Assembly: GCA_014796735.1 (NCBI GenBank)
Contig: JAAVIG010000079.1
Span: 1-14,034, forward strand
DNA: 14,034 bases
Direction of reading: 5' to 3'
Origin: Oscillospiraceae bacterium
Lineage (GTDB): Bacteria; Bacillota; Clostridia; Oscillospirales; Ruminococcaceae
The position numbers and the translations under genes were made by a program. How positions within the stretch are numbered: the first letter of the stretch is position 1; every line of letters starts with the position of its first letter. Below the pieces are notes generated by a model. That model saw only the letters and a program-made list of their open reading frames with translations, did no database searches and had not been told where the DNA came from. Shown one piece after another: positions 7,457-13,860 of this stretch.

Positions 7457-8758
7457 ATGAACAACGAGGAAAAATTGCTTTATACAATAGGAGAGGTCGA
7501 CGAAAAGCTTGTACCCTCCGACAAAATGAAAAAATCCACCTTAAAGTGGGCGGTAATAGGCACTTCGGCGGCAGCGGCGGCTATTGCGGGATTTGTTGTG
7601 ATGCGCGGCGCGGATTTCTCAAATCTGCCGAGTATTATCTCTCCGTTTGACGGAGAGGGCGTTGATATTGTGGAGACGGAGGATATTTCAATTACCGATG
7701 ATATTTTGACCACGGAGGATATTTCGGTTTCCTCGGATATTGCCCCGGACGGTCTGCCTAAAATACCCTACAAGAGCTTTTGCTTTAACAGCGGCTTTAT
7801 TGAGGAAAGCTTGGGGAATATGGGATATAACAGTGCCATATCGATGATACGGGATTGTCCTTGGAGCGAGGAACATGGTATAACCGCTATGCCCGTGTAT
7901 AAAAATCTTTCCTACAGCGATGGGGGCTACGTTTACCCCGACGCTTATCTTAACGAGGAAAAAATGATGGAGATGGCGGAGGAGATTGCGGAAGCTCTCG
8001 GTGTGACAATAAGTGAATTCGATTTTTCCAACCTCCTTTTCGACACCGACGGGGATAATGATGAAAACCTTGAATACATACAGGAGGAGAACTGCCTCAG
8101 TGCAATATGCGACGGGGAAAGCTACGGAGTTGAAGCGGTTAAGATATATATCTACGGCAGAGGAAGCGTAGGCATTGGGATCAGCGACTTAATTCTAAAC
8201 AGCAATCCTACCTATATGAAGCTCCCGGAGGAATACGCAAATAACGAGGAAGCTCTTTCCGACTATTTAATGGAACACTTCGGCGATCTGATCAATATGG
8301 AAAATCCTTCCGGCAGCGCATTGGATAAAATGTATAACGTAACCGACGATCCCGTGCAAAATATAGTAAATTATTCCCTTGAATCCTTTCAATTTAATAT
8401 ACACGATAACGAGCTTATGAGTATATTTATCGATAAAAAGCTGTGTGTTGCCGAAAAGGTGGGCGACTACGAAATAATCACCGCCGAGGAAGCGCAAAGC
8501 AAGCTTTTAAGCGCATACAAGAACTTCAAGCTGCCCGACGACTGGCCCGACGAATTTTACGACCATTATAAAAAAGAATTGACGGAGGAGGATATAGAAG
8601 GCGTCACCCTCTTTTATTATGACACGCCACACCAAGAGTACTTTAAGCCTTACTACTGCTTTTACGTAAAGAACTCAAGTTGGTCGCTCGAAAATGATTG
8701 GGATGTTTATCAGGCTTTCTATGTTCCCGCGCTTCGGGACGAGTATATTTTAAATTAA
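7457..8758 (+). CDS. Putative membrane anti-sigma factor with one ectodomain repeat only
   Basis: A 433-residue protein, the shortest of the three partners. The cytoplasmic tail is NNEEKLLYTIGEVDEKLVP; one transmembrane helix lies at about 30-49. An acidic linker (about 56-100) carries EDIS twice and ends in GLPKIPYK, like the 4679 paralog. A single repeat spans about 104-431: CPWSEE at 134-139, MPVYKN, a C-D-G-E motif, YEIITAEEA, and FYVPALRDEYI near the end. The protein stops two residues after this motif, exactly where the paralogs continue into the ISLPDG domain, so that domain is missing or was never gained. No leftover of it was seen before the terminator. AAAGGA lies 8 bp before the ATG. 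The anti-sigma role is inferred from pairing with the 6862 sigma gene. Confidence 0.8.
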   Translation: MNNEEKLLYTIGEVDEKLVPSDKMKKSTLKWAVIGTSAAAAAIAGFVVMRGADFSNLPSIISPFDGEGVDIVETEDISITDDILTTEDISVSSDIAPDGLPKIPYKSFCFNSGFIEESLGNMGYNSAISMIRDCPWSEEHGITAMPVYKNLSYSDGGYVYPDAYLNEEKMMEMAEEIAEALGVTISEFDFSNLLFDTDGDNDENLEYIQEENCLSAICDGESYGVEAVKIYIYGRGSVGIGISDLILNSNPTYMKLPEEYANNEEALSDYLMEHFGDLINMENPSGSALDKMYNVTDDPVQNIVNYSLESFQFNIHDNELMSIFIDKKLCVAEKVGDYEIITAEEAQSKLLSAYKNFKLPDDWPDEFYDHYKKELTEEDIEGVTLFYYDTPHQEYFKPYYCFYVKNSSWSLENDWDVYQAFYVPALRDEYILN

Positions 8759-8773
8759 AAATAAATAATTCAA

Positions 8774-8813
8774 ATGTCAAGCGCAAGCCTGTGAGCCTGC
8801 GCTTGATATTTTT
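8774..8813 (+). terminator. Rho-independent terminator of operon 3
   Basis: A 12-bp stem with one G-T pair (ATGTCAAGCGCA at 8774-8785 with 8798-8809) is followed by a T-run to 8813. Unlike the terminators of operons 1 and 2, no TTGACA/TAAAAT promoter precedes it. Confidence 0.88.
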
Positions 8814-8828
8814 AATTTACAAAATCTC

Positions 8829-8857
8829 TTGACATTAAAGCAAAAAAGGGTTACTAT
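8829..8857 (+). promoter_or_regulatory. Sigma-A-type promoter of the GH27 gene
   Basis: TTGACA (8829-8834), a 17-bp spacer and TACTAT (8852-8857) lie 33 bp before the GH27 start. With a terminator upstream and one downstream, the GH27 gene should be a single-gene unit. No obvious operator palindrome was seen. Confidence 0.7.
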
Positions 8858-8889
8858 AAAAGCAACAAACACGAAAGGAAAAAAACGAT

Positions 8890-10143
8890 ATGAAACACGC
8901 ACCTATGGGCTGGAACAGCTGGGACTGCTACGGAGCTTCCGTAAACGAGGAGATCGTCAGAAAAAACGCCGAGTATATGGCGAAGAATTTGAAAAAATAC
9001 GGCTATGAGTACATTGTGGTGGATATACAGTGGTACGAGCCTACAGCGGAAAACCACGAGTACCACCCCTTTACCGAGCTTTGCATTGACGAGTATTCAA
9101 GAGTTATCCCCGCCGAAAACCGTTTTCCCTCTTCCAAAGGAGGAAAGGGCTTCGCGCCTTTGGCGGAATACGTTCACTCACTGGGATTGAAATTCGGCAT
9201 ACATATCATGCGCGGTATTCCGAGACAGGCGGTACATATGAATAAAAAAATCTTGGGAACCGACAAGACCGCCCGTCAGATAGCCAAAACAGACAGTATC
9301 TGCGCTTGGAACAGCGACATGTACGGCGTTGACCCGGAAAAAGAGGGAGCAAAGGAGTACTACGAAAGCATTTTTAAGCTGTACGCTTCATGGGGCGTTG
9401 ATTTTGTAAAGTGCGACGATATAGCGAGAGAAATGCCCAAGGAGGAAACGGAGCTTGTTATGCTGAGCAATGCCCTGCGCGGCTGCGGCAGAGAAATGGT
9501 GTTAAGTCTTTCCCCCGGCCCCGCGCCCTTGGAAAAAGCCGAGCTTTTTAAGCAGACCGCCAATATGTGGCGCATTACCGACGATTTCTGGGATAAGTGG
9601 GAGCTGCTTTACGATATGTTCCAAAGAACGGAAAAATGGTGTACTCATACGGGCTTCGGAAATTATCCCGACGCGGATATGCTTCCCGTAGGGGCAATTT
9701 TGCAGGATTACGGCGAAAACAACCGCACAAAATTCACCGAGGACGAGCAGTTTACCATGATGACCCTTTGGTGTATCTTCCGTTCACCCCTGATGATAGG
9801 CGGCGAGCTGACAAAAACGGACGAATTTACACTTGATCTGCTCACCAACGAGGAGATACTGAAAATGCACAAAAACGCCCGTCATTCTCATCAGGTGTGG
9901 AGAAAGGAAATAAACGGCACCGAGCATATACTGTGGGCTGCGGCAAGCTGCGAGGGCGGTACTTACGCGGCGGTGTTCAACACGGGAGAACGGGACAGCG
10001 AGATAGAGATACCTCTTACCGACCTTGAAATATACGGCGGCGTTAAATGCAAGGAGCTTTGGAGCGGAAAGGAAATGCCGCTTGACGGTGCGCTGAGTGT
10101 AAAAATTTCCAAGCACGGCGCTAAGGCGTTTTATATTAGATAA
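8890..10143 (+). CDS. GH27 family glycosidase (alpha-galactosidase-like)
   Basis: A 417-residue protein of the GH27 clan-D retaining glycosidases, which mostly release terminal alpha-galactose. The N-terminus has the family signature MGWNSWDCYG, and the TIM barrel carries VVDIQWYEP and GLKFGIHIMRGIPRQA. By family alignment the nucleophile is Asp176 in FVKCDDI, and the acid/base is Asp232 in MWRITDDFWDKW, where the rice and human enzymes have their aspartate. RSPLMIGGEL and a C-terminal beta domain (from about residue 330) complete it. There is no signal peptide, membrane segment or carbohydrate-binding module, so it should act in the cytoplasm on imported oligosaccharides. No transporter gene is adjacent. 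Beta-arabinopyranosidase or alpha-N-acetylgalactosaminidase activity is also possible within GH27. GAAAGGA lies about 10 bp before the ATG. Confidence 0.9.
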   Translation: MKHAPMGWNSWDCYGASVNEEIVRKNAEYMAKNLKKYGYEYIVVDIQWYEPTAENHEYHPFTELCIDEYSRVIPAENRFPSSKGGKGFAPLAEYVHSLGLKFGIHIMRGIPRQAVHMNKKILGTDKTARQIAKTDSICAWNSDMYGVDPEKEGAKEYYESIFKLYASWGVDFVKCDDIAREMPKEETELVMLSNALRGCGREMVLSLSPGPAPLEKAELFKQTANMWRITDDFWDKWELLYDMFQRTEKWCTHTGFGNYPDADMLPVGAILQDYGENNRTKFTEDEQFTMMTLWCIFRSPLMIGGELTKTDEFTLDLLTNEEILKMHKNARHSHQVWRKEINGTEHILWAAASCEGGTYAAVFNTGERDSEIEIPLTDLEIYGGVKCKELWSGKEMPLDGALSVKISKHGAKAFYIR

Positions 10144-10167
10144 TTTTTTCATACAACAGCATAGACC

Positions 10168-10209
10168 ATACCGCACAAAAACGTTTTAGAGCTTTGTGCG
10201 GTATTGTTT
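10168..10209 (+). terminator. Probable terminator after the GH27 gene
   Basis: A perfect 12-bp stem (ATACCGCACAAA at 10168-10179 with 10193-10204) is followed by a short T-rich tail, TGTTT. The weak T tract could allow some read-through into the response-regulator gene. Confidence 0.7.
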
Positions 10210-10230
10210 AATAAAATCTTAACATTTGTA

Positions 10231-10239
10231 TGCTATACT
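10231..10239 (+). promoter_or_regulatory. Extended -10 promoter of the two-component operon
   Basis: TG-C-TATACT is an extended -10 element 30 bp before the response-regulator ATG. No good -35 lies at the right distance (TTAACA at 10219 is only 9 bp away), so an activator, perhaps the regulator itself, may be needed. That last point is inference. Confidence 0.5.
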
Positions 10240-10269
10240 ATTTTTCAAAACACAAAAAGGGGAAAGGCT

Positions 10270-10944
10270 ATGTTTAAAATTTTACTGACCGAGGACGACA
10301 AAGAGCTTAACAAAACGGTCTGCTCCTATCTTTGCCAAAACGGGTACGAGGTAAAGGGCTGCTTAAGCGCGAATGAGGCGTACGACTGCGTTTACGGAGG
10401 CGAGGTCTTTGATCTTATCATTTCCGATATTATGATGCCTGACATAGACGGATTTGAATTTGCAAAAAGCATAAGAGAATTCAACAGCGAAATACCGATC
10501 CTCTTTATGACCGCAAGGGACGATTTTTCCTCCAAGCAAAGGGGCTTCAAAATAGGTATTGACGATTATATGGTCAAGCCCGTTGATCTGGACGAAATGC
10601 TGCTTCGTATCGGCGCGCTGCTGAGACGGGCTAAGATAGCTTCAAGCAGGAAACTGGAAACGGGCGGCTTTAAAATGGACGCCGACGAGCATACCGCCTA
10701 TTTAAACGGCGAGGAACTCCCCCTTACGATGAGGGAATTTAATATTTTATATAAGCTGCTGTCTTACCCGAAGAAAACCTTTACCCGTTCTCAGCTTATG
10801 GACGAATTCTGGAATCGGGATTCACTTTCGGGGCCCCGCACGGTAGACGTTTATATGACCAAGCTCAGAGGAAAGCTTGCGGAATGTACGGATTTTGAAA
10901 TAGTTACCGTACACGGACTGGGATATAAGGCGGTGATAAAATGA
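10270..10944 (+). CDS. OmpR/PhoB-family response regulator
   Basis: A 224-residue two-component DNA-binding regulator. The receiver domain (about 1-118) has the acidic pocket Glu8-Asp9-Asp10, the phosphorylation site Asp53 in ISDIMMPDIDG, Thr81 in FMTARDD and Lys103 in VKPVD. The C-terminal winged helix (about 127-224) has LTMREFNILYKLL, TFTRSQLMDEFW, the recognition region RTVDVYMTKLRGKL and HGLGYKAV. ATG 10270 is preferred over an upstream in-frame ATG at 10204, because GGGGAAAGG sits just before it and it begins the usual MFKILLTEDD. The upstream ATG lies in the terminator and before the promoter. The stop overlaps the kinase start by 4 bp (ATGA), so translation is coupled. Confidence 0.94.
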   Translation: MFKILLTEDDKELNKTVCSYLCQNGYEVKGCLSANEAYDCVYGGEVFDLIISDIMMPDIDGFEFAKSIREFNSEIPILFMTARDDFSSKQRGFKIGIDDYMVKPVDLDEMLLRIGALLRRAKIASSRKLETGGFKMDADEHTAYLNGEELPLTMREFNILYKLLSYPKKTFTRSQLMDEFWNRDSLSGPRTVDVYMTKLRGKLAECTDFEIVTVHGLGYKAVIK

Positions 10945-12020
10945 CGGTAAAGGAAACGGACGGCAGAATAAGGTCGATTCTTGCGGCGCTGAAAAACTAC
11001 GCCGTGTTTTTTGCGGTGGCAGCCTTTGCGGTCACCTGCTGTATGCTGCTGTTCCTTAGCACGATGATAGAAACAACGGGGGTCGAGCTTACCGAGGACG
11101 CGATACAAAAAGCCGCAAAGCTCACCTTTGTTAACGTTATGGTTATCAGTCTGATCTTTCTTATAATCGACCTGCTGCGCAGAAAAATAACGGTTGACCG
11201 TCCCGTAAAGCGTATAGTCAGCATGTTTGAAAAGATCATGCAGGGGGATTTCGGCGTAAGGATCGAGCGGTTCCCTTTCGGCACGGTGGACAGCGGCTTT
11301 AACACTATCATAGATTATATCAACCGCTCCGCGGAGGAGCTTTCTCACGTGGAAACACTGCGTACGGATTTTATCGCCGACGTTTCCCACGAGTTGAAAA
11401 CTCCCCTGTCGGTGATTCAGAATTACGCGGTGCTGCTGTCCGCGAAGGACATTTCCGACGAAAAAAGAGAGGAATACGCAGGTGCGGTCATTGCCGCTTC
11501 AAAAAAGCTTACGGAGCTTATCACAAATATTCTTAAGCTGAACAAATTGGAAAATCAGCAGATATTTCCGAGCTGCAAGGCTTATAATCTGGGCGAACAG
11601 CTTTGCGAATGTCTGCTTGGGTTTGAAAACGAGTGGGAAAAAAGGCAAATGGAGATCGAAACCGATATTGAAGAGGATATATATGTTTCGGCAGATCCCG
11701 AGCTTTTTTCTCTTGTTTGGAACAATCTTTTGTCCAACGCGTTCAAATTCACCGAGGACGGCGGAAAAATAACGGTCGCGCTTCACGCCGACAAGGAATA
11801 CGCTTCGGTCTCGGTATCGGATACGGGCTGCGGCTTAAAGCCCGAAACAGGCGGACGTATTTTCGAGAAATTCTATCAGGAGGATTCCTCCCGTTCCTCT
11901 CGGGGCAACGGCTTGGGACTGGCTCTCGTAAAACGGGTGGCGGATATTATGAAAGCGGAGATAGACGTAGAAAGCGAGTACGGCATGGGAAGCACCTTTA
12001 CCGTCAGAATACCGAGGTAA
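10941..12020 (+). CDS. Membrane sensor histidine kinase
   Basis: A 359-residue HisKA/HATPase_c kinase, partner of the regulator at 10270. Two transmembrane helices lie at about 19-40 and 63-80, with only about 22 residues outside between them. A HAMP-like stretch spans about 81-118. The H-box is FIADVSHELKTPLSVIQNY with phospho-acceptor His150. The ATP-binding domain shows the N-box NNLLSNAFKFTEDG (261-274), the G1 box DTGCGL (294-299) and the G2 box GNGLGLAL (322-329). All catalytic motifs are intact. With almost no ectodomain it probably senses within the membrane or through another protein. The polytopic membrane protein starting 5 bp downstream is the obvious candidate partner (inference). 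The architecture resembles VanS- and BceS-type kinases, but no ABC transporter or van gene is present. Confidence 0.93.
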   Translation: MTVKETDGRIRSILAALKNYAVFFAVAAFAVTCCMLLFLSTMIETTGVELTEDAIQKAAKLTFVNVMVISLIFLIIDLLRRKITVDRPVKRIVSMFEKIMQGDFGVRIERFPFGTVDSGFNTIIDYINRSAEELSHVETLRTDFIADVSHELKTPLSVIQNYAVLLSAKDISDEKREEYAGAVIAASKKLTELITNILKLNKLENQQIFPSCKAYNLGEQLCECLLGFENEWEKRQMEIETDIEEDIYVSADPELFSLVWNNLLSNAFKFTEDGGKITVALHADKEYASVSVSDTGCGLKPETGGRIFEKFYQEDSSRSSRGNGLGLALVKRVADIMKAEIDVESEYGMGSTFTVRIPR

Positions 12021-12025
12021 AGCGC

Positions 12026-12913
12026 ATGGAAAAAATAAAGGCTTTCTGTAAAAAATTGCTTTATCCGCCCGTATGGGTGATAATTATCGTAACGGTCATC
12101 AGTGCCGCGGGCTTGACCGTCGTTTTCATAAACGGACTGGACGCACACCCTGTCGCGTACGCTCTGTACGCAATATCGGCGTATGCGCTTACGGTGATCT
12201 GCGTGCTTTGTATAAAGGTGTTTCCGAGATTAAAGAAAACCGTGCGCAATATTCCTTACGCGGAACGGTTTTTGACCGATATAGATTTTAAGTCAAGGGT
12301 ATCGCTTTACCCCTCTCTCGCCGTAAATCTGCTGTATGTGATTACCAATTTGTTTTCGGGGATTTATTACCGTTCCTATTGGTTTTTAACTCTCTCCGCG
12401 TATTATGTTATTCTGACCGTACTGCGTTTTATACTGCTAAGATACATGCGAAGAAATTCTCTCGGGGAAAATCGGCTGCCCGAGCTTAAGCGGTCGGTCG
12501 GGTGCGCCGCCGTTTTGCTGCTGCTGACCTTTGTTTTGTCGGGTGTTGTTACCTTATACATAAGAGACAACGAGCATTTCGAGTATGCGGGATTTTTGAT
12601 ATACGCTATGGCGGCTTATACCTTTTATGTGACAACAGCCGCAGTCGTTAATCTGGTAAAATACAGGAGGTATAACAGTCCCCTGCTTTTGACCTCAAAA
12701 ACGGTAAGCCTTGCCGCCGCGCTTGTTTCAATGCTTTCGCTTGAAATGGCCATGCTGGCGCAGTTTAGTGCGGAAAATCGGTCAGAGTATTTTAACCGGA
12801 TAATGGTAGGCGCAACAGGCGCGGGAATAGCTCTTATCCTTTTGGGTATGTCGATGTTTGTTATTGTGAGAGCAAATAAGGAAATTAAAAAAATTAACAA
12901 TTCTTTAACATAA
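12026..12913 (+). CDS. Polytopic membrane protein of the two-component operon
   Basis: A 295-residue protein with about eight hydrophobic helices (roughly 15-36, 44-65, 90-112, 115-137, 156-178, 186-212, 225-247 and 262-285). Short basic loops are likely cytoplasmic, and the C-terminus is Lys/Asn rich. ATG 12026 is chosen because GAGGT lies 8 bp upstream, it follows the kinase stop by 5 bp, and it is followed by a normal membrane-protein N-terminus; a longer in-frame reading back to 11717 would overlap the kinase ATPase domain and is not believable. No transport, enzymatic or abortive-infection motif was recognised. Co-transcription with the kinase suggests a role as sensor accessory or as target of the pathway; neither is shown by the sequence. 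Confidence 0.8.
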   Translation: MEKIKAFCKKLLYPPVWVIIIVTVISAAGLTVVFINGLDAHPVAYALYAISAYALTVICVLCIKVFPRLKKTVRNIPYAERFLTDIDFKSRVSLYPSLAVNLLYVITNLFSGIYYRSYWFLTLSAYYVILTVLRFILLRYMRRNSLGENRLPELKRSVGCAAVLLLLTFVLSGVVTLYIRDNEHFEYAGFLIYAMAAYTFYVTTAAVVNLVKYRRYNSPLLLTSKTVSLAAALVSMLSLEMAMLAQFSAENRSEYFNRIMVGATGAGIALILLGMSMFVIVRANKEIKKINNSLT

Positions 12914-12938
12914 TTACAACATTACGGAAACGAAGCTG

Positions 12939-12947
12939 TGGTATCAT
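12939..12947 (+). promoter_or_regulatory. Possible extended -10 promoter of the small membrane protein gene
   Basis: TG-G-TATCAT, with a poor -35, lies 33 bp before the ATG at 12981. No terminator was seen between 12913 and this site, so the gene may also be read from the two-component operon. Confidence 0.4.
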
Positions 12948-12980
12948 ACATACAAACAAAACCAAAAGGAGGACAAACAA

Positions 12981-13373
12981 ATGGAAAACAACGAAAACAA
13001 AAGATTTAAGTACAGCTATTCAGCCGCAGAGCAGGAGGAATTAAAGAGGATACGCAGCAAATACGAGGAAAAGGAAGCCGACAGTCGGGAAAGCAAAATG
13101 GAGTATCTTAGAAAGCTGGATAAAAGCGCGGCAAAAAAAGGAACGACGGCGGCGGTTGTTGTCGGTATCATAGGCGCATTGCTTTTGGGTGTTGGAATGT
13201 GCTGCACTATGGTATGGGCAGACGATTTGTTTGTAATAGGTATAATTGTGGGCGTGATTGGAATAGGCGCGGCAGCTCTTGCTTATCCTTTGTATGACAG
13301 GATTGCCAAAAAGGAACGCAAAAAGATTGCGCCCGAAATAAAGAAGCTGACCGATGAGCTTATGAGCGTGTGA
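12981..13373 (+). CDS. Small two-helix membrane protein, function unknown
   Basis: A 130-residue protein. A highly charged N-terminal part (1-52, with YSYSAAEQEELKRIRSKY, probably helical or coiled-coil) is followed by two transmembrane helices at about 56-78 and 82-104, joined by a tight turn near WADD, and a basic C-terminal tail (KKERKKIAPEIKKLTDEL). Both ends should be cytoplasmic. The combination of a YSYSA...QEE start and IAPEI..LTDEL end recurs in small hypothetical proteins of Clostridia, as far as I recognise; no function is known to me. A strong AAAGGAGG RBS lies 8 bp before the ATG, and a good terminator follows. It lies 67 bp after the two-component operon and may be a separate unit. 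Confidence 0.82.
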   Translation: MENNENKRFKYSYSAAEQEELKRIRSKYEEKEADSRESKMEYLRKLDKSAAKKGTTAAVVVGIIGALLLGVGMCCTMVWADDLFVIGIIVGVIGIGAAALAYPLYDRIAKKERKKIAPEIKKLTDELMSV

Positions 13374-13413
13374 CAAATTATTGATTTTTAAATTACAATG
13401 TGTTATAGACGAT

Positions 13414-13446
13414 TACAGCTCCCGTTATGGGAGCTGTAGATTTTTT
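13414..13446 (+). terminator. Rho-independent terminator
   Basis: A perfect 10-bp stem (TACAGCTCCC at 13414-13423 with 13429-13438), a five-base loop and six T at 13441-13446. It ends transcription from 12981. In the minus direction no T-run follows, so it probably does not work for the sigma fragment. Confidence 0.9.
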
Positions 13447-13455
13447 CAGCCAAGC

Positions 13456-13542
13456 TTATCTGTCCCCGAAATCAAAAACGCATGTTGCAACATTTTGAAT
13501 AAATAACTCCAATTCACGCGGAACGCCTTTCAAATACTCATA
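13456..13542 (-). other. Short open frame after the sigma fragment, origin unknown
   Basis: One frame away from the truncated sigma gene, 28 codons stay open and end in TAA: they begin YEYLKGVPRELELF and end CVFDFGDR. There is no start codon or RBS. The composition looks protein-like, but it does not resemble the sigma factors or membrane proteins of this window. It may be the tail of another gene joined at a deletion point, or chance. Confidence 0.25.
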
Positions 13543-13690
13543 CGTCGTTTACACATTCCTCCGCGTCCTCGGGACTTCGCAGCATACTTAACGCCACGCT
13601 TCGGCAAATACCGCCGTATTTATTCTTGATCTCAGCAACCGCCCTTTCGTCACGGGAGATAAACAGCTCAATAATTTCAAAATCCTCCAT
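13538..13690 (-). pseudogene. Truncated fourth ECF sigma factor (N-terminal fragment)
   Basis: On the minus strand, ATG 13690 opens a 50-codon frame ending at TGA 13538. It begins MEDFEIIELFISRDERAVAE and ends SPEDAEECVNDV. It aligns without gaps with residues 1-49 of the sigma factors at 100, 4071 and 6862, keeping Cys29 and Cys46. It breaks exactly where the others continue TW(F/L)(K/R)AWNSIPP, so the -10-binding part of region 2 and all of region 4 are gone. No sigma-like sequence was found beyond it in any frame. AAAGGAGG lies 8 bp before the ATG, and an ECF-like promoter stands upstream, so the start of the gene looks fully functional. It is probably a deletion remnant; a small translated core-binding peptide is a less likely alternative. 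No anti-sigma gene remains beside it. Confidence 0.85.
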
Positions 13691-13728
13691 GTTTATTCCC
13701 TCCTTTCAAATCTGCTCTCACTTATTAA

Positions 13729-13754
13729 GTACGATTTTATGTCGTATTGGTTGC
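13729..13754 (-). promoter_or_regulatory. ECF-like promoter of the truncated sigma gene
   Basis: Reading the minus strand, GCAAC (13754-13750), 16 bp and CGTAC (13733-13729), followed by GTGAGAG starting 12 bp after the first base of CGTAC. This resembles the three GTTRC/CGTCT promoters but differs in both boxes, as expected for a more diverged family member. It would put transcription start about 30 bp before the ATG. Confidence 0.55.
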
Positions 13755-13795
13755 AAATTATAAAAATTTTTTTATTTATCCCAAAAATACTTTTC

Positions 13796-13824
13796 TTGAC
13801 TTTACCCCCGTAGTGTGTTATAAT
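13796..13824 (+). promoter_or_regulatory. Sigma-A promoter of the SDR gene
   Basis: TTGACT (13796-13801), a 17-bp spacer and TATAAT (13819-13824), with TG one base before the -10, make a strong housekeeping promoter. It is divergent from the sigma-fragment promoter, the two -35 boxes being about 40 bp apart across an AT-rich stretch. Confidence 0.85.
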
Positions 13825-13860
13825 TTTAACATTAAATTAAACTTTACGGAGGTACGCACT

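Noticed and set aside
8850..8876. GTTAC-N17-CGAAA upstream of the GH27 gene as an ECF promoter, which would tie the enzyme to the sigma array
   Set aside because: The -10 box is CGAAA rather than CGTCT, it overlaps the RBS, and a good TTGACA/TACTAT promoter occupies the same place.
10204..10269. Upstream ATG for the response regulator
   Set aside because: It starts inside the terminator stem and before the likely promoter; the receiver domain starts normally at ATG 10270 with a strong RBS.
10851..11390. Long minus-strand frame opposite the regulator/kinase junction
   Set aside because: Its translation has no recognisable domain and it shadows two clear genes with catalytic motifs on the plus strand.
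11717..12025. Long N-terminal extension of the polytopic membrane protein
   Set aside because: It lies wholly within the kinase ATPase-domain coding sequence in another frame, is Arg/Gly rich, and a proper RBS and ATG occur at 12026.
13414..13446. Bidirectional terminator serving the minus-strand sigma fragment
   Set aside because: In the minus direction the hairpin is followed by ATCGTCTATA, without a T-run.
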